From positions 1 to 64,000 of the forward strand of contig NZ_PSNW01000006.1 of the NCBI RefSeq assembly GCF_002930645.1: a DNA stretch of 64,000 nt. The letters are read 5' to 3'. Made by a program: the position numbers and the translations under genes. Within the stretch, counting starts at the first letter, position 1; each line of letters opens with the position of its first letter. Positions 8,069-18,064 of the stretch are shown one piece after another. The notes under the pieces are model-generated. The model was not told the DNA's origin, searched no databases, and worked only from the letters and a program-made list of their open reading frames with translations. Origin of the DNA: Solimonas fluminis (GTDB lineage: Bacteria > Pseudomonadota > Gammaproteobacteria > Nevskiales > Nevskiaceae).

Positions 8069-9601
8069 TCAGTGGACATGCGGCGGCTCCTGGCCGGCGG
8101 AGGCCGGCGCGGCGTGATGCATGCCATGGCCGGAGTGCTCCGGAGCGCCGTGCTGCGAGTGGTCCATGCCGGGCATGGCGTGCCCGGAGTGGCCGGCGGG
8201 CTCGTCCCGGGGCCGTGTCAGCTCCGCCGGATCGAGCGTCGCCGCGGCGGGCTGGTCGCTGCTGGGCAGGCGGCGTCCCACGGCTTGCGTGAGCACGGCG
8301 CGGGCAACCCAGTAGTCCTGCACCGCTTCGAGATAGCCGGCGTAGGCCTCGTACTCCTGCTGCCTGGCGACCAGCAGCTCGAAGACGCCGACCAGCATGT
8401 AGTTGACCTCTTCCTGCATGCGGGCCACCACGGCCTCGCGCTGAGGGATCAGCTCGTCGCGGTAGCGTGCGGCGCGGCTCCTGGCCGACAGCAGCCGGGC
8501 ATGGGCCAGCTTCACCTCGTTGCCGCTGTCGAGTACCGCGGCGTCGAGATCGGCCTCGGCCTGGGCCAGCGAGGCCCGCGCGGCGGCGACGCGTCCGCCG
8601 CCCCAGTTGAACAGCGGCAGTTCCAGCTCCAGCGTGGGTCCCACGTTGATGCTGCCGTCGAAGTCCTTCTCCCGTTCCACGCCCAGCTGGATGCCGTCGA
8701 TCCAGCGCGTGCGGCGTTCCAGGCCGTAGCGCGCCGACAGGGACTCGGCGTTGCTGCGCGCGCTGGCCACGTCCAGGCGCGAGCCGGCCGCGAGCTGGAG
8801 CAGCGTGTCGAGCTCGTCCTCGTGATGCAGCGGCTCGGCCAGGCGTGCTTCCAGCGTCCAGCCGTCCTGGGCCGCGGGCAGGCCCATCAGGCGCTGCAGG
8901 CGGCTGCGGGCCTCGACCGCCTGGAGCCGGGCGGAGAGCGCATCGAGTCCGGCCTGGCTGGACGAAGCCTGCTCCAGGGCCAGCTCGCGCCGGTTGATGT
9001 TGCCGGCATCGAAGTAGCGCTGGCCCAGGCGGGCCGAGGCATCCGCCGCGCGGGCCACGGCCTCGCGCATCTGGGCGCGCTGCTCGGCGCCGATGGCCTG
9101 GTAGTACGCCGCCTCGACCTCGCCGGCCAGTTCCAGGGTCCTGTGGGCCAGGGACAGCTTGGCGCTCTCGAACTGCGCGCCGGCGAAGCGCGAGTTGGCC
9201 GGCAGGAACAGCAGGTTGACGAAGTTGATGGCGATGCCGAGCGTCAGTTGGGGATTGGCCGCCGCGGGATCGCCGGGCGAAATCCGCGCCGCGCTGAGCA
9301 CGGGATTGGCCAGGCGCCCGGCGTCGTAGACCTGCGCGGCGGCAAAGCCGAGCCCGGCGGTGTCGCGGCGCAGGCCGGGGTTGTGGAGCAGCGCCAGCTG
9401 CACCGCGGTTTCCGCGGTGAGGGGGCGCTGCAGCGCCTGGCGAGTGAAGGCGGCCGCGTCGTCGCCGGCCGGCATCGGGCGGCCATGCGAACGCGCGAGA
9501 TCGGCGACCTGCGAGCGCCCCCAGTCCGACGGGATGCTCGCACAGCCGCTCAGCAGCGCTGCGCACAGCGCCGGTACCAACAGAAATTTTCGGGGAACCA
9601 C
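8069..9601 (-). CDS. TolC-family outer-membrane lipoprotein with His/Met-rich tail (copper efflux)
   Basis: The GTG start at 9601 sits 4 nt after GGGAGG and gives a 510-residue lipoprotein with lipobox LLSGC (Cys 20). The ATG at 9649 has no ribosome site and would bury the signal. Two long helical outer-membrane-efflux repeats follow, with recurrent R-x-L-x-E-A and A-R-x-x-Y patterns as in CusC-type factors. The last 45 or so residues are unusual for the family: HSGHAMPGMDHSQHG, then more His/Met pairs, ending HVH. This looks like a metal-binding extension. No RND pump or membrane fusion protein is in the window, so its partner is unknown. The gene is 104 bp downstream of the CopL-like gene. 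Confidence 0.85.
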   Translation of the reverse strand: MVPRKFLLVPALCAALLSGCASIPSDWGRSQVADLARSHGRPMPAGDDAAAFTRQALQRPLTAETAVQLALLHNPGLRRDTAGLGFAAAQVYDAGRLANPVLSAARISPGDPAAANPQLTLGIAINFVNLLFLPANSRFAGAQFESAKLSLAHRTLELAGEVEAAYYQAIGAEQRAQMREAVARAADASARLGQRYFDAGNINRRELALEQASSSQAGLDALSARLQAVEARSRLQRLMGLPAAQDGWTLEARLAEPLHHEDELDTLLQLAAGSRLDVASARSNAESLSARYGLERRTRWIDGIQLGVEREKDFDGSINVGPTLELELPLFNWGGGRVAAARASLAQAEADLDAAVLDSGNEVKLAHARLLSARSRAARYRDELIPQREAVVARMQEEVNYMLVGVFELLVARQQEYEAYAGYLEAVQDYWVARAVLTQAVGRRLPSSDQPAAATLDPAELTRPRDEPAGHSGHAMPGMDHSQHGAPEHSGHGMHHAAPASAGQEPPHVH

Positions 9602-9705
9602 AAAGCCTCCCAGGAATCCATGAGCGAAGGGCCGCGGCGCTCGGGCCACGGCGGGGCCGCGGGCATGCGGGCAGGGTTCACCTGCGCCGCAGACGCGGCT
9701 TCGAC

Positions 9706-10134
9706 TCAGGACATACTGGGCGGGCGGATCAGGTCGAGGATGTAGGCGCCGGAGGTGGCGGCGGGCGCCGGGAAGGCGCGCAGGCTTTCGGCAGGAGGAA
9801 CGAGAGCGGACAGGGAAAGACCGGCGGCCATGCCGGGGCCGCTGCCGCTGCAGCCGATCATGGCGCAGTCACAGCCGCAGTCGCAGCCGGGTGCCGGGGC
9901 CGTGCCGGAGGCATCGTCCGCGGCCTGGGCCATGACGTGGCCGGCGTGCTCGCCCTGCTGCATGGCAGCGTGGTCGTGATGCATGCCGGCATGGCCGGCG
10001 GGCATCGCTTCGAGCGCCTGCGGCTGCTGCGGCCCCGCGGGATGCCGGCAGGACGAACCCACGACGCCGGCCATAGCCTGGAACGAGAACGTCCAGGCGA
10101 GCAGCAGGGCGAGCAGGGGCTTGAGCAGGGGCAT
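9706..10134 (-). CDS. copL: CopL-like Cys/His-rich exported protein
   Basis: From the ATG at 10134, which has AAGGAAG upstream, the product has 142 residues with a signal peptide (LLKPLLALLLAWTFSFQAMA). It then has a His/Met segment (HAGMHHDHAAM...HAGH) and a cysteine cluster (CDCGCDCAMIGC). This layout matches the CopL proteins encoded upstream of copAB in Xanthomonas, which are needed for copper-inducible expression, although sequence similarity is limited to composition and order. It is the first gene of the minus-strand copper unit and diverges from copZ across the CueR operator. A function in sensing or buffering periplasmic copper is inferred. Confidence 0.62.
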   Translation of the reverse strand: MPLLKPLLALLLAWTFSFQAMAGVVGSSCRHPAGPQQPQALEAMPAGHAGMHHDHAAMQQGEHAGHVMAQAADDASGTAPAPGCDCGCDCAMIGCSGSGPGMAAGLSLSALVPPAESLRAFPAPAATSGAYILDLIRPPSMS

Positions 10135-10258
10135 ATGCGTAGTTTCTTCCTTGCGCTTAGGCGCTGGCAAGGGGAGAAAGTTCACCAGCTGCACCCAGGA
10201 AAAAGGCTTGAGCCTGGAGCCGGCTCCGGGGTTATAGGAGCCTCGACGAGGGTATCGC

Positions 10259-10291
10259 TTGACCTTGCCATCATGGGAAGGTGGAGAGTAT
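10259..10291 (+). promoter_or_regulatory. CueR-type operator/promoter of copZ
   Basis: A -35 element TTGACC (10259-10264) runs into ACCTTGCC-N5-GGGAAGGT (10262-10282), an almost perfect MerR/CueR palindrome, followed by GAGAGTAT as a weak -10. The long spacer of 19 bp or more is the hallmark of MerR-family promoters, which the regulator untwists when Cu(I) binds. It lies 36 bp before the copZ start. It may also influence the divergent copL unit. Confidence 0.88.
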
Positions 10292-10327
10292 CCCCGTCCA
10301 ATGCCGGACCCGAGACGGAGAAGCACC

Positions 10328-10519
10328 ATGTACCAGTTCCATGTTCCCACGATGACCTGCGGCCACTGCGTGGCCCGCGTGACCCGGGCGGTGCAATCCG
10401 CCGACCCGCGTGCGCGGGTGCAGATCGACCTGGCCGGCAAGACGCTGAGCGTGGAGTCCACGGCTTCCGATGCGAGCCTGCGTCAGGCGCTGAGCGAGGC
10501 CGGCTACCCGGCGCGATGA
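10328..10519 (+). CDS. copZ: CopZ-like copper chaperone (HMA domain)
   Basis: This 63-residue single heavy-metal-associated domain has the Cu(I) motif MTCGHC near residues 9-14. The start at 10328 has GGAGAAG 6 nt upstream; longer readings would translate the operator. It should carry Cu(I) in the cytoplasm and deliver it to the N-terminal HMA domains of the CopA ATPase encoded 113 bp downstream. The Met-x-Cys-x2-Cys pair and the C-terminal 'LSEAGYPAR' fit CopZ/Atx1 proteins. Expression is expected to be CueR-dependent from the operator just upstream. Confidence 0.9.
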   Translation: MYQFHVPTMTCGHCVARVTRAVQSADPRARVQIDLAGKTLSVESTASDASLRQALSEAGYPAR

Positions 10520-10563
10520 AGCGCGGCGGGCGGGGCGCCTGCGGGACGCAATCCCCTGGCGCC

Positions 10564-10608
10564 TTGACCTTCCCATCATGGCAAGCCCCAGCCTGCAGTC
10601 CCTAGAGT
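10564..10608 (+). promoter_or_regulatory. Second, imperfect CueR-type site upstream of the copper ATPase gene
   Basis: TTGACC (10564-10569) overlaps ACCTTCCCATCATGGCAAGC. This copies the left half of the copZ operator but has a decayed right half (GCAAGCC for GCAAGGT). A plausible -10 (TAGAGT, 10603-10608) lies much farther from the -35 than in the copZ promoter. It may be a weak independent promoter or a decaying duplicate. Confidence 0.6.
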
Positions 10609-10632
10609 GTCCCCATCCAGTCGAGATTCCCG

Positions 10633-13050
10633 ATGAACAACCCTGCTGCAGCCGAACTCTGGCAGTTCCAGATCGAGGGCATGACCTGTGCCTCCTGCGT
10701 GTCCCGTGTCGAGAAGGCCCTGGCCAAGGTGCCGGGCGTGCGCGAGGCCACGGTCAACCTGGCGATGGAGAACGCCACCGTGAGCGTGGATCACGGTACC
10801 CGGCTCGAATCGCTGCAGGAAGCCGTCCGCGGGGCGGGATACGGCATCGTGGAAAGCACGGTGGAGCTTGCGATCGAGGGCATGACCTGTGCGTCCTGCG
10901 CCGGGCGGGTCGAGAAGGCGCTGCAGCAGGTGCCGGGCGTGCTGGAAGCCTCCGTCAACCTGGCGACCGAGCGCGCGACGGTGAGGGTCAGCGGTGAAGC
11001 GGCCGCGGCTGCGCTCGGCGCGGCGGTGGAGCGCGCGGGCTATGTCGCGCGCCCCGTCAGGGATTCCGCGCCGGCCGCGCAGGCGTCGCGCGGCCGGCCC
11101 GGCTGGGCGCCGGTCGCCGCCGCGGCACTGCTGTCGGCGCCCCTGCTGCTGCCCATGATCGGCATGCTGTCCGGCCATCACTGGATGCTGCCGGCCTGGC
11201 TGCAATGGGCCCTGGCGACGCCGGTGCAGTTCCTGCTTGGCGCGCGCTTCTATCGCGCTGCCTGGAAGGCGCTCAGGGCCGGCGTCGGCAACATGGACCT
11301 GCTGGTGGCGATCGGGACCAGCGCGGCCTATGGCCTGTCGGTGTACCAGGTATTGATGGGGCGGCCGGCCGAAACGCTCTACTTCGAGGCCTCGGCGGTG
11401 GTGATCACGCTGGTGCTGCTCGGCAAGTGGCTGGAAGCCCGGGCCAAGCGGCAGACCACGGAGGCGATCCGCGCCCTGCAGGCGCTGCGCCCGGAGACCG
11501 CGCGCGTGCGCCGCAACGGCGAGGACCGCGAGGTGCCGCTCGCCCAGGTGAAGATCGGTGACCTGGTCGTGATCCGTCCCGGTGAACGCATCCCGGTGGA
11601 TTCGAAGCTGCTGGAAGGCCGCAGCCATGTCGACGAGTCGCTGATCACCGGCGAGAGCATGCCGGTGGCCAAGGAGCCGCAGAGCCGCCTGACGGGCGGA
11701 TCGGTCAACGGCGAGGGGCTGATGGTGGCCGAAACCGTCGCCGTGGGGGCCGAGTCCACCCTGTCGCGTGTCATCCGCATGGTGGAGTCGGCACAGGCCC
11801 GCAAGGCGCCGATCCAGAAACTGGTGGATCGCGTCAGCGCGGTCTTCGTGCCGGTGGTGCTGGCGATTGCCGCGGCGACCTTGCTGGGCTGGGGCCTGGC
11901 CGCGGGCGACTGGGAGGCGGCGATCCTGCATGCCGTGGCGGTACTGGTGATCGCCTGTCCCTGCGCGTTGGGCCTGGCGACGCCGACGGCCATCATGTCC
12001 GGCACTGGCGTGGCGGCGCGGTTCGGCATCCTCATCAAGGACGCCGAGGCACTGGAGCAGGGGCACCGGGTGGATACCGTGGTCTTCGACAAGACCGGGA
12101 CCCTGACCGCCGGCCAGCCCGAGCTCGTTGCGCTGGAAGCCCTGGAAGGGGAGGAGGCGGACAGCCTGTCGGTTGCGGCGGCCCTGCAGTCCGGCAGCGA
12201 GCATCCGCTGGCGCGCGCCGTCATTGCGGCGGCGGAGCAGCGCCACCTGGCTCCCGCTACGGTCAGCGGGTTCCGCGCCTTGCCGGGGCGGGGACTGGAG
12301 GGGGTCGTGGGCGGGCGCAGGCTGGTGCTGGGCAGCACGCGGCTGATGATCGAGCTGGGCCTGCAGGAATCGCAGTTGCAGGAGCGCAGCGCGGCCTTGC
12401 AGGCCCAGGGCCGAACCATCTCCTGGGTCGCCGACATCTCCGCAGCGCCGCGGCTGCTGGCGCTGCTGGCCTTTGGCGATTCCCTGAAGCCGACGGCGCG
12501 GTCCGCGGTGGAAGTGCTGCAACGACAGGGCGTGCGCACGGTCCTGCTGACCGGCGACAACTGGGGCAGCGCGCGGTCGGTGGGCCAGCAGCTGGGCCTT
12601 GACCAGGTCCGCGCCGAGGTCCTGCCGGCGGCCAAGGCGCATGAAGTGCAACTGCTGAAGGAGCAGGGCCGCCGCGTCGCCATGGTGGGCGACGGCATCA
12701 ACGATGCACCCGCGCTGGCGACGGCCGACGTCGGCATCGCCATGGCCACCGGTACCGACGTGGCGATGCACACCGCCGGCATCACGCTGATGCGGGGTGA
12801 TCCGGCCCTGGTGCCGGCCGCCATCGACATCTCGCGCCGCACCTACGCCAAGATCCGCCAGAACCTGTTCTGGGCCTTCCTGTACAACGTGGCGGGCATC
12901 CCGCTGGCGGCGCTGGGTCTGCTGAGCCCGATGGTGGCCGGTGCGGCCATGGCCCTGAGCAGCGTGAGCGTCGTCACCAACGCGCTGACGCTGTCCCGGT
13001 GGCGCCCTGTGGAACAGTTGAAAGGAGGAGACCCGGATGCCCCGCGCTAA
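10633..13050 (+). CDS. copA: Cu(I)-exporting P1B-type ATPase
   Basis: The product is 805 residues, typical for CopA. It has two HMA domains with GMTCASC at residues 16-22 and 83-89. The actuator motif is TGES at 339-342 and the membrane metal site is CPC at 442-444. The phosphorylated Asp of DKTGT is residue 486, followed by SEHP at 522-525 and GDGIND at 686-691, so all catalytic elements are present. It pumps Cu(I) from cytoplasm to periplasm at the expense of ATP, where the multicopper oxidase of this island can oxidise it. The 3' end overlaps cueR by 14 bp, so the regulator is co-transcribed. Confidence 0.97.
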   Translation: MNNPAAAELWQFQIEGMTCASCVSRVEKALAKVPGVREATVNLAMENATVSVDHGTRLESLQEAVRGAGYGIVESTVELAIEGMTCASCAGRVEKALQQVPGVLEASVNLATERATVRVSGEAAAAALGAAVERAGYVARPVRDSAPAAQASRGRPGWAPVAAAALLSAPLLLPMIGMLSGHHWMLPAWLQWALATPVQFLLGARFYRAAWKALRAGVGNMDLLVAIGTSAAYGLSVYQVLMGRPAETLYFEASAVVITLVLLGKWLEARAKRQTTEAIRALQALRPETARVRRNGEDREVPLAQVKIGDLVVIRPGERIPVDSKLLEGRSHVDESLITGESMPVAKEPQSRLTGGSVNGEGLMVAETVAVGAESTLSRVIRMVESAQARKAPIQKLVDRVSAVFVPVVLAIAAATLLGWGLAAGDWEAAILHAVAVLVIACPCALGLATPTAIMSGTGVAARFGILIKDAEALEQGHRVDTVVFDKTGTLTAGQPELVALEALEGEEADSLSVAAALQSGSEHPLARAVIAAAEQRHLAPATVSGFRALPGRGLEGVVGGRRLVLGSTRLMIELGLQESQLQERSAALQAQGRTISWVADISAAPRLLALLAFGDSLKPTARSAVEVLQRQGVRTVLLTGDNWGSARSVGQQLGLDQVRAEVLPAAKAHEVQLLKEQGRRVAMVGDGINDAPALATADVGIAMATGTDVAMHTAGITLMRGDPALVPAAIDISRRTYAKIRQNLFWAFLYNVAGIPLAALGLLSPMVAGAAMALSSVSVVTNALTLSRWRPVEQLKGGDPDAPR

Positions 13051-13483
13051 GCCAAGCCTGGAGAACGCCGAAGCCCGCAGCAGCGGCTACCACAACATCG
13101 GCCAGGCCGCGGAGGCGACCGGCGTGACGGCCAAGATGATCCGGCACTACGAGTCGCTCGGCCTGCTGAGCCGCGTGGAGCGCACGCTGTCCAACTACCG
13201 CATCTACACCGAACGCGACCTGCACATCCTGCGCTTCATCCGGCGCGGCCGCGGCCTGGGCTTCTCGATGAAGGAGATCGAGGCCCTGCTGGGCCTGTGG
13301 CAGAACAGCCGGCGGCGCAGCGCCGAGGTGCGCCGCCTGGCCGCGCAGCACGTGGAGGAACTGGATGCGCGGATCGCGGAAATGCAGGGCATGCGCGACA
13401 CCCTGGTGCACCTGATCGACGCCTGCCACGGCGATCACCGGCCGGATTGTCCGATCCTGGAGGATCTCGGCGGGCCGCGGTAG
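13037..13483 (+). CDS. cueR: CueR, copper-responsive MerR-family activator
   Basis: This 148-residue MerR protein has an N-terminal winged helix-turn-helix ('[22 protein letters not shown]', residues about 18-39) and a dimerisation helix. The metal loop is C130-x7-C138 (CHGDHRPDC). Two cysteines spaced this way, followed by PIL, are the fingerprint of Cu(I)-sensing CueR rather than Zn or Hg sensors. The N-terminus is about 17 residues longer than in E. coli CueR. It overlaps the copA end, so it is probably made from the same transcript and activates the operators upstream of copZ and copA. Confidence 0.92.
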   Translation: MPRAKPSLENAEARSSGYHNIGQAAEATGVTAKMIRHYESLGLLSRVERTLSNYRIYTERDLHILRFIRRGRGLGFSMKEIEALLGLWQNSRRRSAEVRRLAAQHVEELDARIAEMQGMRDTLVHLIDACHGDHRPDCPILEDLGGPR

Positions 13484-13501
13484 CGGGGGATAGGGCACCG
13501 G

Positions 13502-13531
13502 AAACAAAAAACCCAGCAATTACGCTGGGTT
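13502..13531 (-). terminator. Terminator downstream of tRNA-Met
   Basis: An 8-bp stem AACCCAGC / GCTGGGTT (13510-13531) is followed on the minus strand by a T-rich run. It lies 33 bp after the tRNA 3' end and may also slow transcription arriving from cueR. Confidence 0.75.
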
Positions 13532-13563
13532 ACGGATACCCTGGACATCTTGGGATCGGGATT

Positions 13564-13640
13564 TGGTGGTGATGAGTGGAATCGAACCACCGACCTCAGC
13601 ATTATGAGTGCCGCGCTCTAACCGTCTGAGCTACATCACC
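13564..13640 (-). tRNA. tRNA-Met (CAT), elongator type
   Basis: The minus strand folds into a full 77-nt cloverleaf. It has a 7-bp acceptor stem (GGTGATG / CATCACC), a D-loop with AGCTCAG, the anticodon loop CTCATAA and a GGTTCGATTCC T-arm. Discriminator A is followed by an encoded CCA end. The CAT anticodon with a fully paired acceptor stem argues for elongator Met. A tRNA-Ile with a lysidine-modified CAT cannot be fully excluded. Confidence 0.92.
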
Positions 13641-13722
13641 GGGGGCGCGCATTGTAAGTGGTTGGAAACCCCACGTAAATGCCAAACCGGGGCCAGCCCG
13701 CCAAGGCCGGCCCCGGTGGACC

Positions 13723-15354
13723 TCAGGCCGTCAGCAGGCGCTCGCCGAACTCGTCGCGCAGCTTGTTCTTCTGCACCTTGCCGGTGGCGCCCAGGGGCAG
13801 GGCGTCGACGAAGACCACGTCGTCCGGCGTCCACCACTTGGCGATCTTGCCCTCGTAGAACTTCAGCATCTCGTCGCGGCTCACTTCCGCGCCGGGCTTC
13901 TTCACCACGACCAGCAGCGGGCGCTCGTCCCATTTGGCGTGCTTGGCCGCGATCACGGCGGCCATGGCCACCGCCGGATGCGCCATGGCGATGTTCTCCA
14001 GGTCGATGGAGCCGATCCACTCGCCGCCGGACTTGATCACGTCCTTGCTGCGGTCGGTGATGGTCAGGTAGCCGTCGGAATCCAGCGTGCCGCGGTCGCC
14101 GGTGGGGAACCAGCCGCCCTGCAGCGGGCTCTTGTCGCCCTTGTAGTACTGGTCCACGATCCAGTAGCCGCGCACCAGCAGGTCGCCGGAGGTCTGGCCG
14201 TCGCGCGGCAGTTCCTTGCCGTCCTCGTCCACGATCTTCAGGTCCACGCCGAAGGGCGGCCGGCCCTGCTTGAGCTCGACCTTGAACTGCTCTTCCTTCG
14301 ACAGTTCCAGGTGACGGTTCTTCATCGTGCAGACCGTGCCCAGCGGCGACATTTCCGTCATGCCCCAGGCATGGATCAGCTTGATGCCGTAGTCGCGCTC
14401 GAAGGCCTCCATCAGCGCCGGCGGGCAGGCCGAGCCGCCCACCACCATGCGCTTCACCGTCGAGAGCTTCTTGCCGGTCTGCTTGAGGTGCTGCAGGGCG
14501 CCGAGCCACACGGTGGGCACGCCGGCGCTGAAGGTCACCTTCTCGTTCTCGAACAGTTCGCAGATGCTGGCGCCGTCCAGCGCCGCGCCGGGGAACACCA
14601 GCTTGGCGCCGATCATCGCGCCGACATAGGTCAGCGCCCAGGCGTTGACGTGGAACATCGGCACCACCGGCAGGATCACGTCGCGTGCCGAAAGGTTCAT
14701 CACGTCGGGCAGCGGCACCGCGAAGGTGTGCAGCAGGGTGGAGCGGTGCGAGTACAGCACGCCCTTGGGGTTGCCCGTGGTGCCGGAGGTGTAGCAGAGG
14801 CAGGCGGCGGCGCGCTCGTCGAACTCGGGCCACACGTAGCGGTCATCCTCGGCGCCGATCAGGTCCTCGTAGGACAGCGGCTTGACGTTCTTCATCTCCG
14901 GCAGGTGCGCGCGGTCGGTCAGCGCCACCCAGGTCTTCACGGTCTTGCACTTGGCGGCCACCGCGTCCACCAGCGGCGCGAAGGTGATGTCGAAGAACAG
15001 CACCTGGTCCTCGGCATGGTCGGCGATCCAGGCGACCTGCTCGGGGAACAGGCGCGGATTGATGGTGTGCATCACCGCGCCGGTGCCGGAGATGGCGTAG
15101 TACAGCTCCAGGTGGCGGTAGCCGTTCCAGGCCAGCGTGGCCACGCGGTCGCCCTGGCGGACGCCGAGCCGTTCCAGTGCCTTGGCGGCCTGGCGCGCGC
15201 GGCGCGCCGCCTCGACCCAGGTGTAGCGATGGATGGGGCCCTCGACCGTGCGCGAGACGATCTCGGTGTCGCCATGGAAACGCTCGGCGTGCAGCAGCAG
15301 CGACGAGATCAGCAGGGGGCGGTCCATCATCTGGCCCATGAGCACGGACGACAT
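13723..15354 (-). CDS. AMP-forming acyl-CoA synthetase (AlkK/medium- to long-chain type)
   Basis: The product is 543 residues from the ATG at 15354, which has GAGGAG 9 nt upstream. It carries the P-loop '[12 protein letters not shown]' near residue 188, 'HAWGMTE' in the middle, the hinge region '[25 protein letters not shown]', and the C-terminal Lys motif '[11 protein letters not shown]'. These define the ANL superfamily, and the overall pattern ([17 protein letters not shown]) resembles AlkK-type fatty acid CoA ligases. It activates a fatty acid to acyl-AMP and then to acyl-CoA for beta-oxidation or lipid synthesis; chain length is not readable. It is transcribed alone. Confidence 0.93.
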   Translation of the reverse strand: MSSVLMGQMMDRPLLISSLLLHAERFHGDTEIVSRTVEGPIHRYTWVEAARRARQAAKALERLGVRQGDRVATLAWNGYRHLELYYAISGTGAVMHTINPRLFPEQVAWIADHAEDQVLFFDITFAPLVDAVAAKCKTVKTWVALTDRAHLPEMKNVKPLSYEDLIGAEDDRYVWPEFDERAAACLCYTSGTTGNPKGVLYSHRSTLLHTFAVPLPDVMNLSARDVILPVVPMFHVNAWALTYVGAMIGAKLVFPGAALDGASICELFENEKVTFSAGVPTVWLGALQHLKQTGKKLSTVKRMVVGGSACPPALMEAFERDYGIKLIHAWGMTEMSPLGTVCTMKNRHLELSKEEQFKVELKQGRPPFGVDLKIVDEDGKELPRDGQTSGDLLVRGYWIVDQYYKGDKSPLQGGWFPTGDRGTLDSDGYLTITDRSKDVIKSGGEWIGSIDLENIAMAHPAVAMAAVIAAKHAKWDERPLLVVVKKPGAEVSRDEMLKFYEGKIAKWWTPDDVVFVDALPLGATGKVQKNKLRDEFGERLLTA

Positions 15355-15470
15355 CGTATTCTCCTCAAACGTGACAAAAGACGGGTGGCTGAGCCCCGCG
15401 TCTGGGCGCGGGTATTGCTGAAATCCTTGCCGGTTTTGACGCAAAGGGCAATAGACGGATGCCTGGAAAC

Positions 15471-15500
15471 GAAAAAGGCCCGCTTGCGCGGGCCCTTTTT
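15471..15500 (-). terminator. Terminator after ychF
   Basis: GGCCCGC-TTGC-GCGGGCC (15477-15494) is flanked by an A run on one side and a T run on the other. It can therefore terminate minus-strand transcripts leaving ychF. Confidence 0.85.
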
Positions 15501-15517
15501 CCTACACGTTGACCGGT

Positions 15518-16612
<1,095 letters not shown>

Positions 16613-16629
16613 GGTGTCCTTTGCTTCGC

Positions 16630-17214
16630 TTATTTCGTTGCGGTGTGGAGCTGGGTCAGCGCCCGCTCCCAACCCTTGGTGAACCAGGTCTCGATCGCGT
16701 CCGCGGCGAGGCTGATCCCGTTGAGGATGGCATCCTCGTCCGCCTTGGAGGCGCGGTTGAGGACGTAGTTGTGCACCAGGCTCTTGTCGCCCGGATGACC
16801 GATGCCGACGCGCAGGCGCTGGTAGCCCTCGCCGAACACCTTGTGCAGGTCGCGCAGCCCGTTGTGGCCGCCATGGCCGCCGCCGGACTTGAGCTTCATC
16901 GTGCCCACCGGCAGGTCCAGTTCGTCATGCGCGGCGAGGATGTCGGCCGGCTGCAGCTTGTAGAACTGCGCCAGCGCCTGGGCCGCCTGGCCGCTGCGGT
17001 TCATGTAGGTGGACGGCTTGAGCAGCAGCGTGTCCTGCCCGGCGATCTTCACGCGCGCCAGTTCGCCGTGGAACTTCGACTCCACCCGGAACGTACCGCC
17101 ATGGCGGCGCGCCAGTTCGTCGACGAACCAGAAGCCGGCGTTGTGGCGCGTGCGCGCGTAGTCCGGCCCGGGATTGCCGAGACCGACGATGGCGCGAAGG
17201 GCGGGAGAGGACAT
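16630..17214 (-). CDS. pth: Peptidyl-tRNA hydrolase
   Basis: This 194-residue enzyme releases peptides from dropped-off peptidyl-tRNA. Diagnostic segments are '[23 protein letters not shown]' with the catalytic His 24, '[10 protein letters not shown]', the catalytic Asp in '[11 protein letters not shown]', and '[11 protein letters not shown]'. Its start follows the rplY terminator, so it may have its own promoter, and ychF follows after 17 bp. Length and motifs are complete. Confidence 0.96.
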   Translation of the reverse strand: MSSPALRAIVGLGNPGPDYARTRHNAGFWFVDELARRHGGTFRVESKFHGELARVKIAGQDTLLLKPSTYMNRSGQAAQALAQFYKLQPADILAAHDELDLPVGTMKLKSGGGHGGHNGLRDLHKVFGEGYQRLRVGIGHPGDKSLVHNYVLNRASKADEDAILNGISLAADAIETWFTKGWERALTQLHTATK

Positions 17215-17225
17215 GGCGGTTCAAC

Positions 17226-17260
17226 AAAAAACCCGTCCGGCCAAAGCGGACGGACGGGTC
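17226..17260 (-). terminator. Terminator between rplY and pth
   Basis: ACCCGTCCG / CGGACGGGT (17232-17260) forms a 9-bp stem. On the minus strand it is followed by TTTTTTG, 19 bp beyond the rplY stop codon. Confidence 0.85.
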
Positions 17261-17278
17261 TGTTCAGTCCAGACGGCC

Positions 17279-17977
17279 TTACTTCTTTTTCGGGGCAGCA
17301 GCCTTCGGAGCGGCGGCGGCGGCCTTGGCATCCGGAGCCTTCTGGTTCGCAGCCGGGACTTCGGCGGCGGCAGGGGCGGCGGCGACCTCTTCTTCCTTGG
17401 CGGCGCGCGGCAGATGGATCACGACCACGCTCTGGTCGTTGCCATGCTTCAGCTCGGCCAGGGAGACGCCTTCCGGCAGCTTGATCTGCGACAGGTGCAC
17501 CACGTCGTTCAGTTCCAGGCCCGAGAGGTCGATCTCCAGGAACTCCGGCAGGTCCTTCGGCAGGCACTCGACATCCACCTGGTTGAGGTGATGCTCGACG
17601 ATGCCGCCGCCGATCTTCACGCCCGGGGCCACGTCGGCGCCCTTGAAGTGCAGCGGCACGGCGCGACGCAGGATCTGGTCGGCCAGGATGCGCTGGAAGT
17701 CGATGTGGATCAGGGTCTCGTCGACCGGGTGACGCTGGAGGGCCTTGAGCACCACCTGCTGCGACTGGCCGTCGAGCGTCAGGGTCAGGATGTGCGAGTA
17801 GAAGGCTTCAACCTTCAGGCTCTTCCACATCTCGTTGTGCGAGACGGCGATGCTCTGGGCCTTGTCCTTGCCACCATAGAGGACGGCGGGAACCTTGCCC
17901 TCGCGACGGAGGCGGCGGCTCGCACCTTTGCCTTCGTCCGCGCGGGTTTCGGCGATGACGGTAAAGTTCTGTTTCAT
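17279..17977 (-). CDS. rplY: 50S ribosomal protein L25 (general stress protein Ctc type)
   Basis: From the ATG at 17977 (GAGAGA upstream) the product has 232 residues, the long Ctc form with an N-terminal 5S rRNA-binding domain (residues about 1-95) and a C-terminal beta domain. Typical segments are 'GKGASRRLRREGKVPAVLYGG', 'HPVDETLIHIDFQRI' and the later 'LSGLELNDVVHLSQIKLPEGV'. The C-terminal 45 residues are a low-complexity Ala/Lys/Pro tail. It lies upstream of pth and ychF as usual, but here it is separated from prs by the ECF41 module. Confidence 0.95.
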   Translation of the reverse strand: MKQNFTVIAETRADEGKGASRRLRREGKVPAVLYGGKDKAQSIAVSHNEMWKSLKVEAFYSHILTLTLDGQSQQVVLKALQRHPVDETLIHIDFQRILADQILRRAVPLHFKGADVAPGVKIGGGIVEHHLNQVDVECLPKDLPEFLEIDLSGLELNDVVHLSQIKLPEGVSLAELKHGNDQSVVVIHLPRAAKEEEVAAAPAAAEVPAANQKAPDAKAAAAAPKAAAPKKK

Positions 17978-18064
17978 GGAAATCTCTCGAAAAATCAATG
18001 GGCTTCCGCCCGCGACCAGACGGAAGGGCGCAAATTGTACTGGAACCGGCCCCGCGCCGCGAGT

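Noticed and set aside
9599-9649. ATG at 9649 as the start of the TolC lipoprotein
   Set aside because: It lacks a ribosome site and would put 16 residues ahead of the lipoprotein signal. The GTG at 9601 has GGGAGG.
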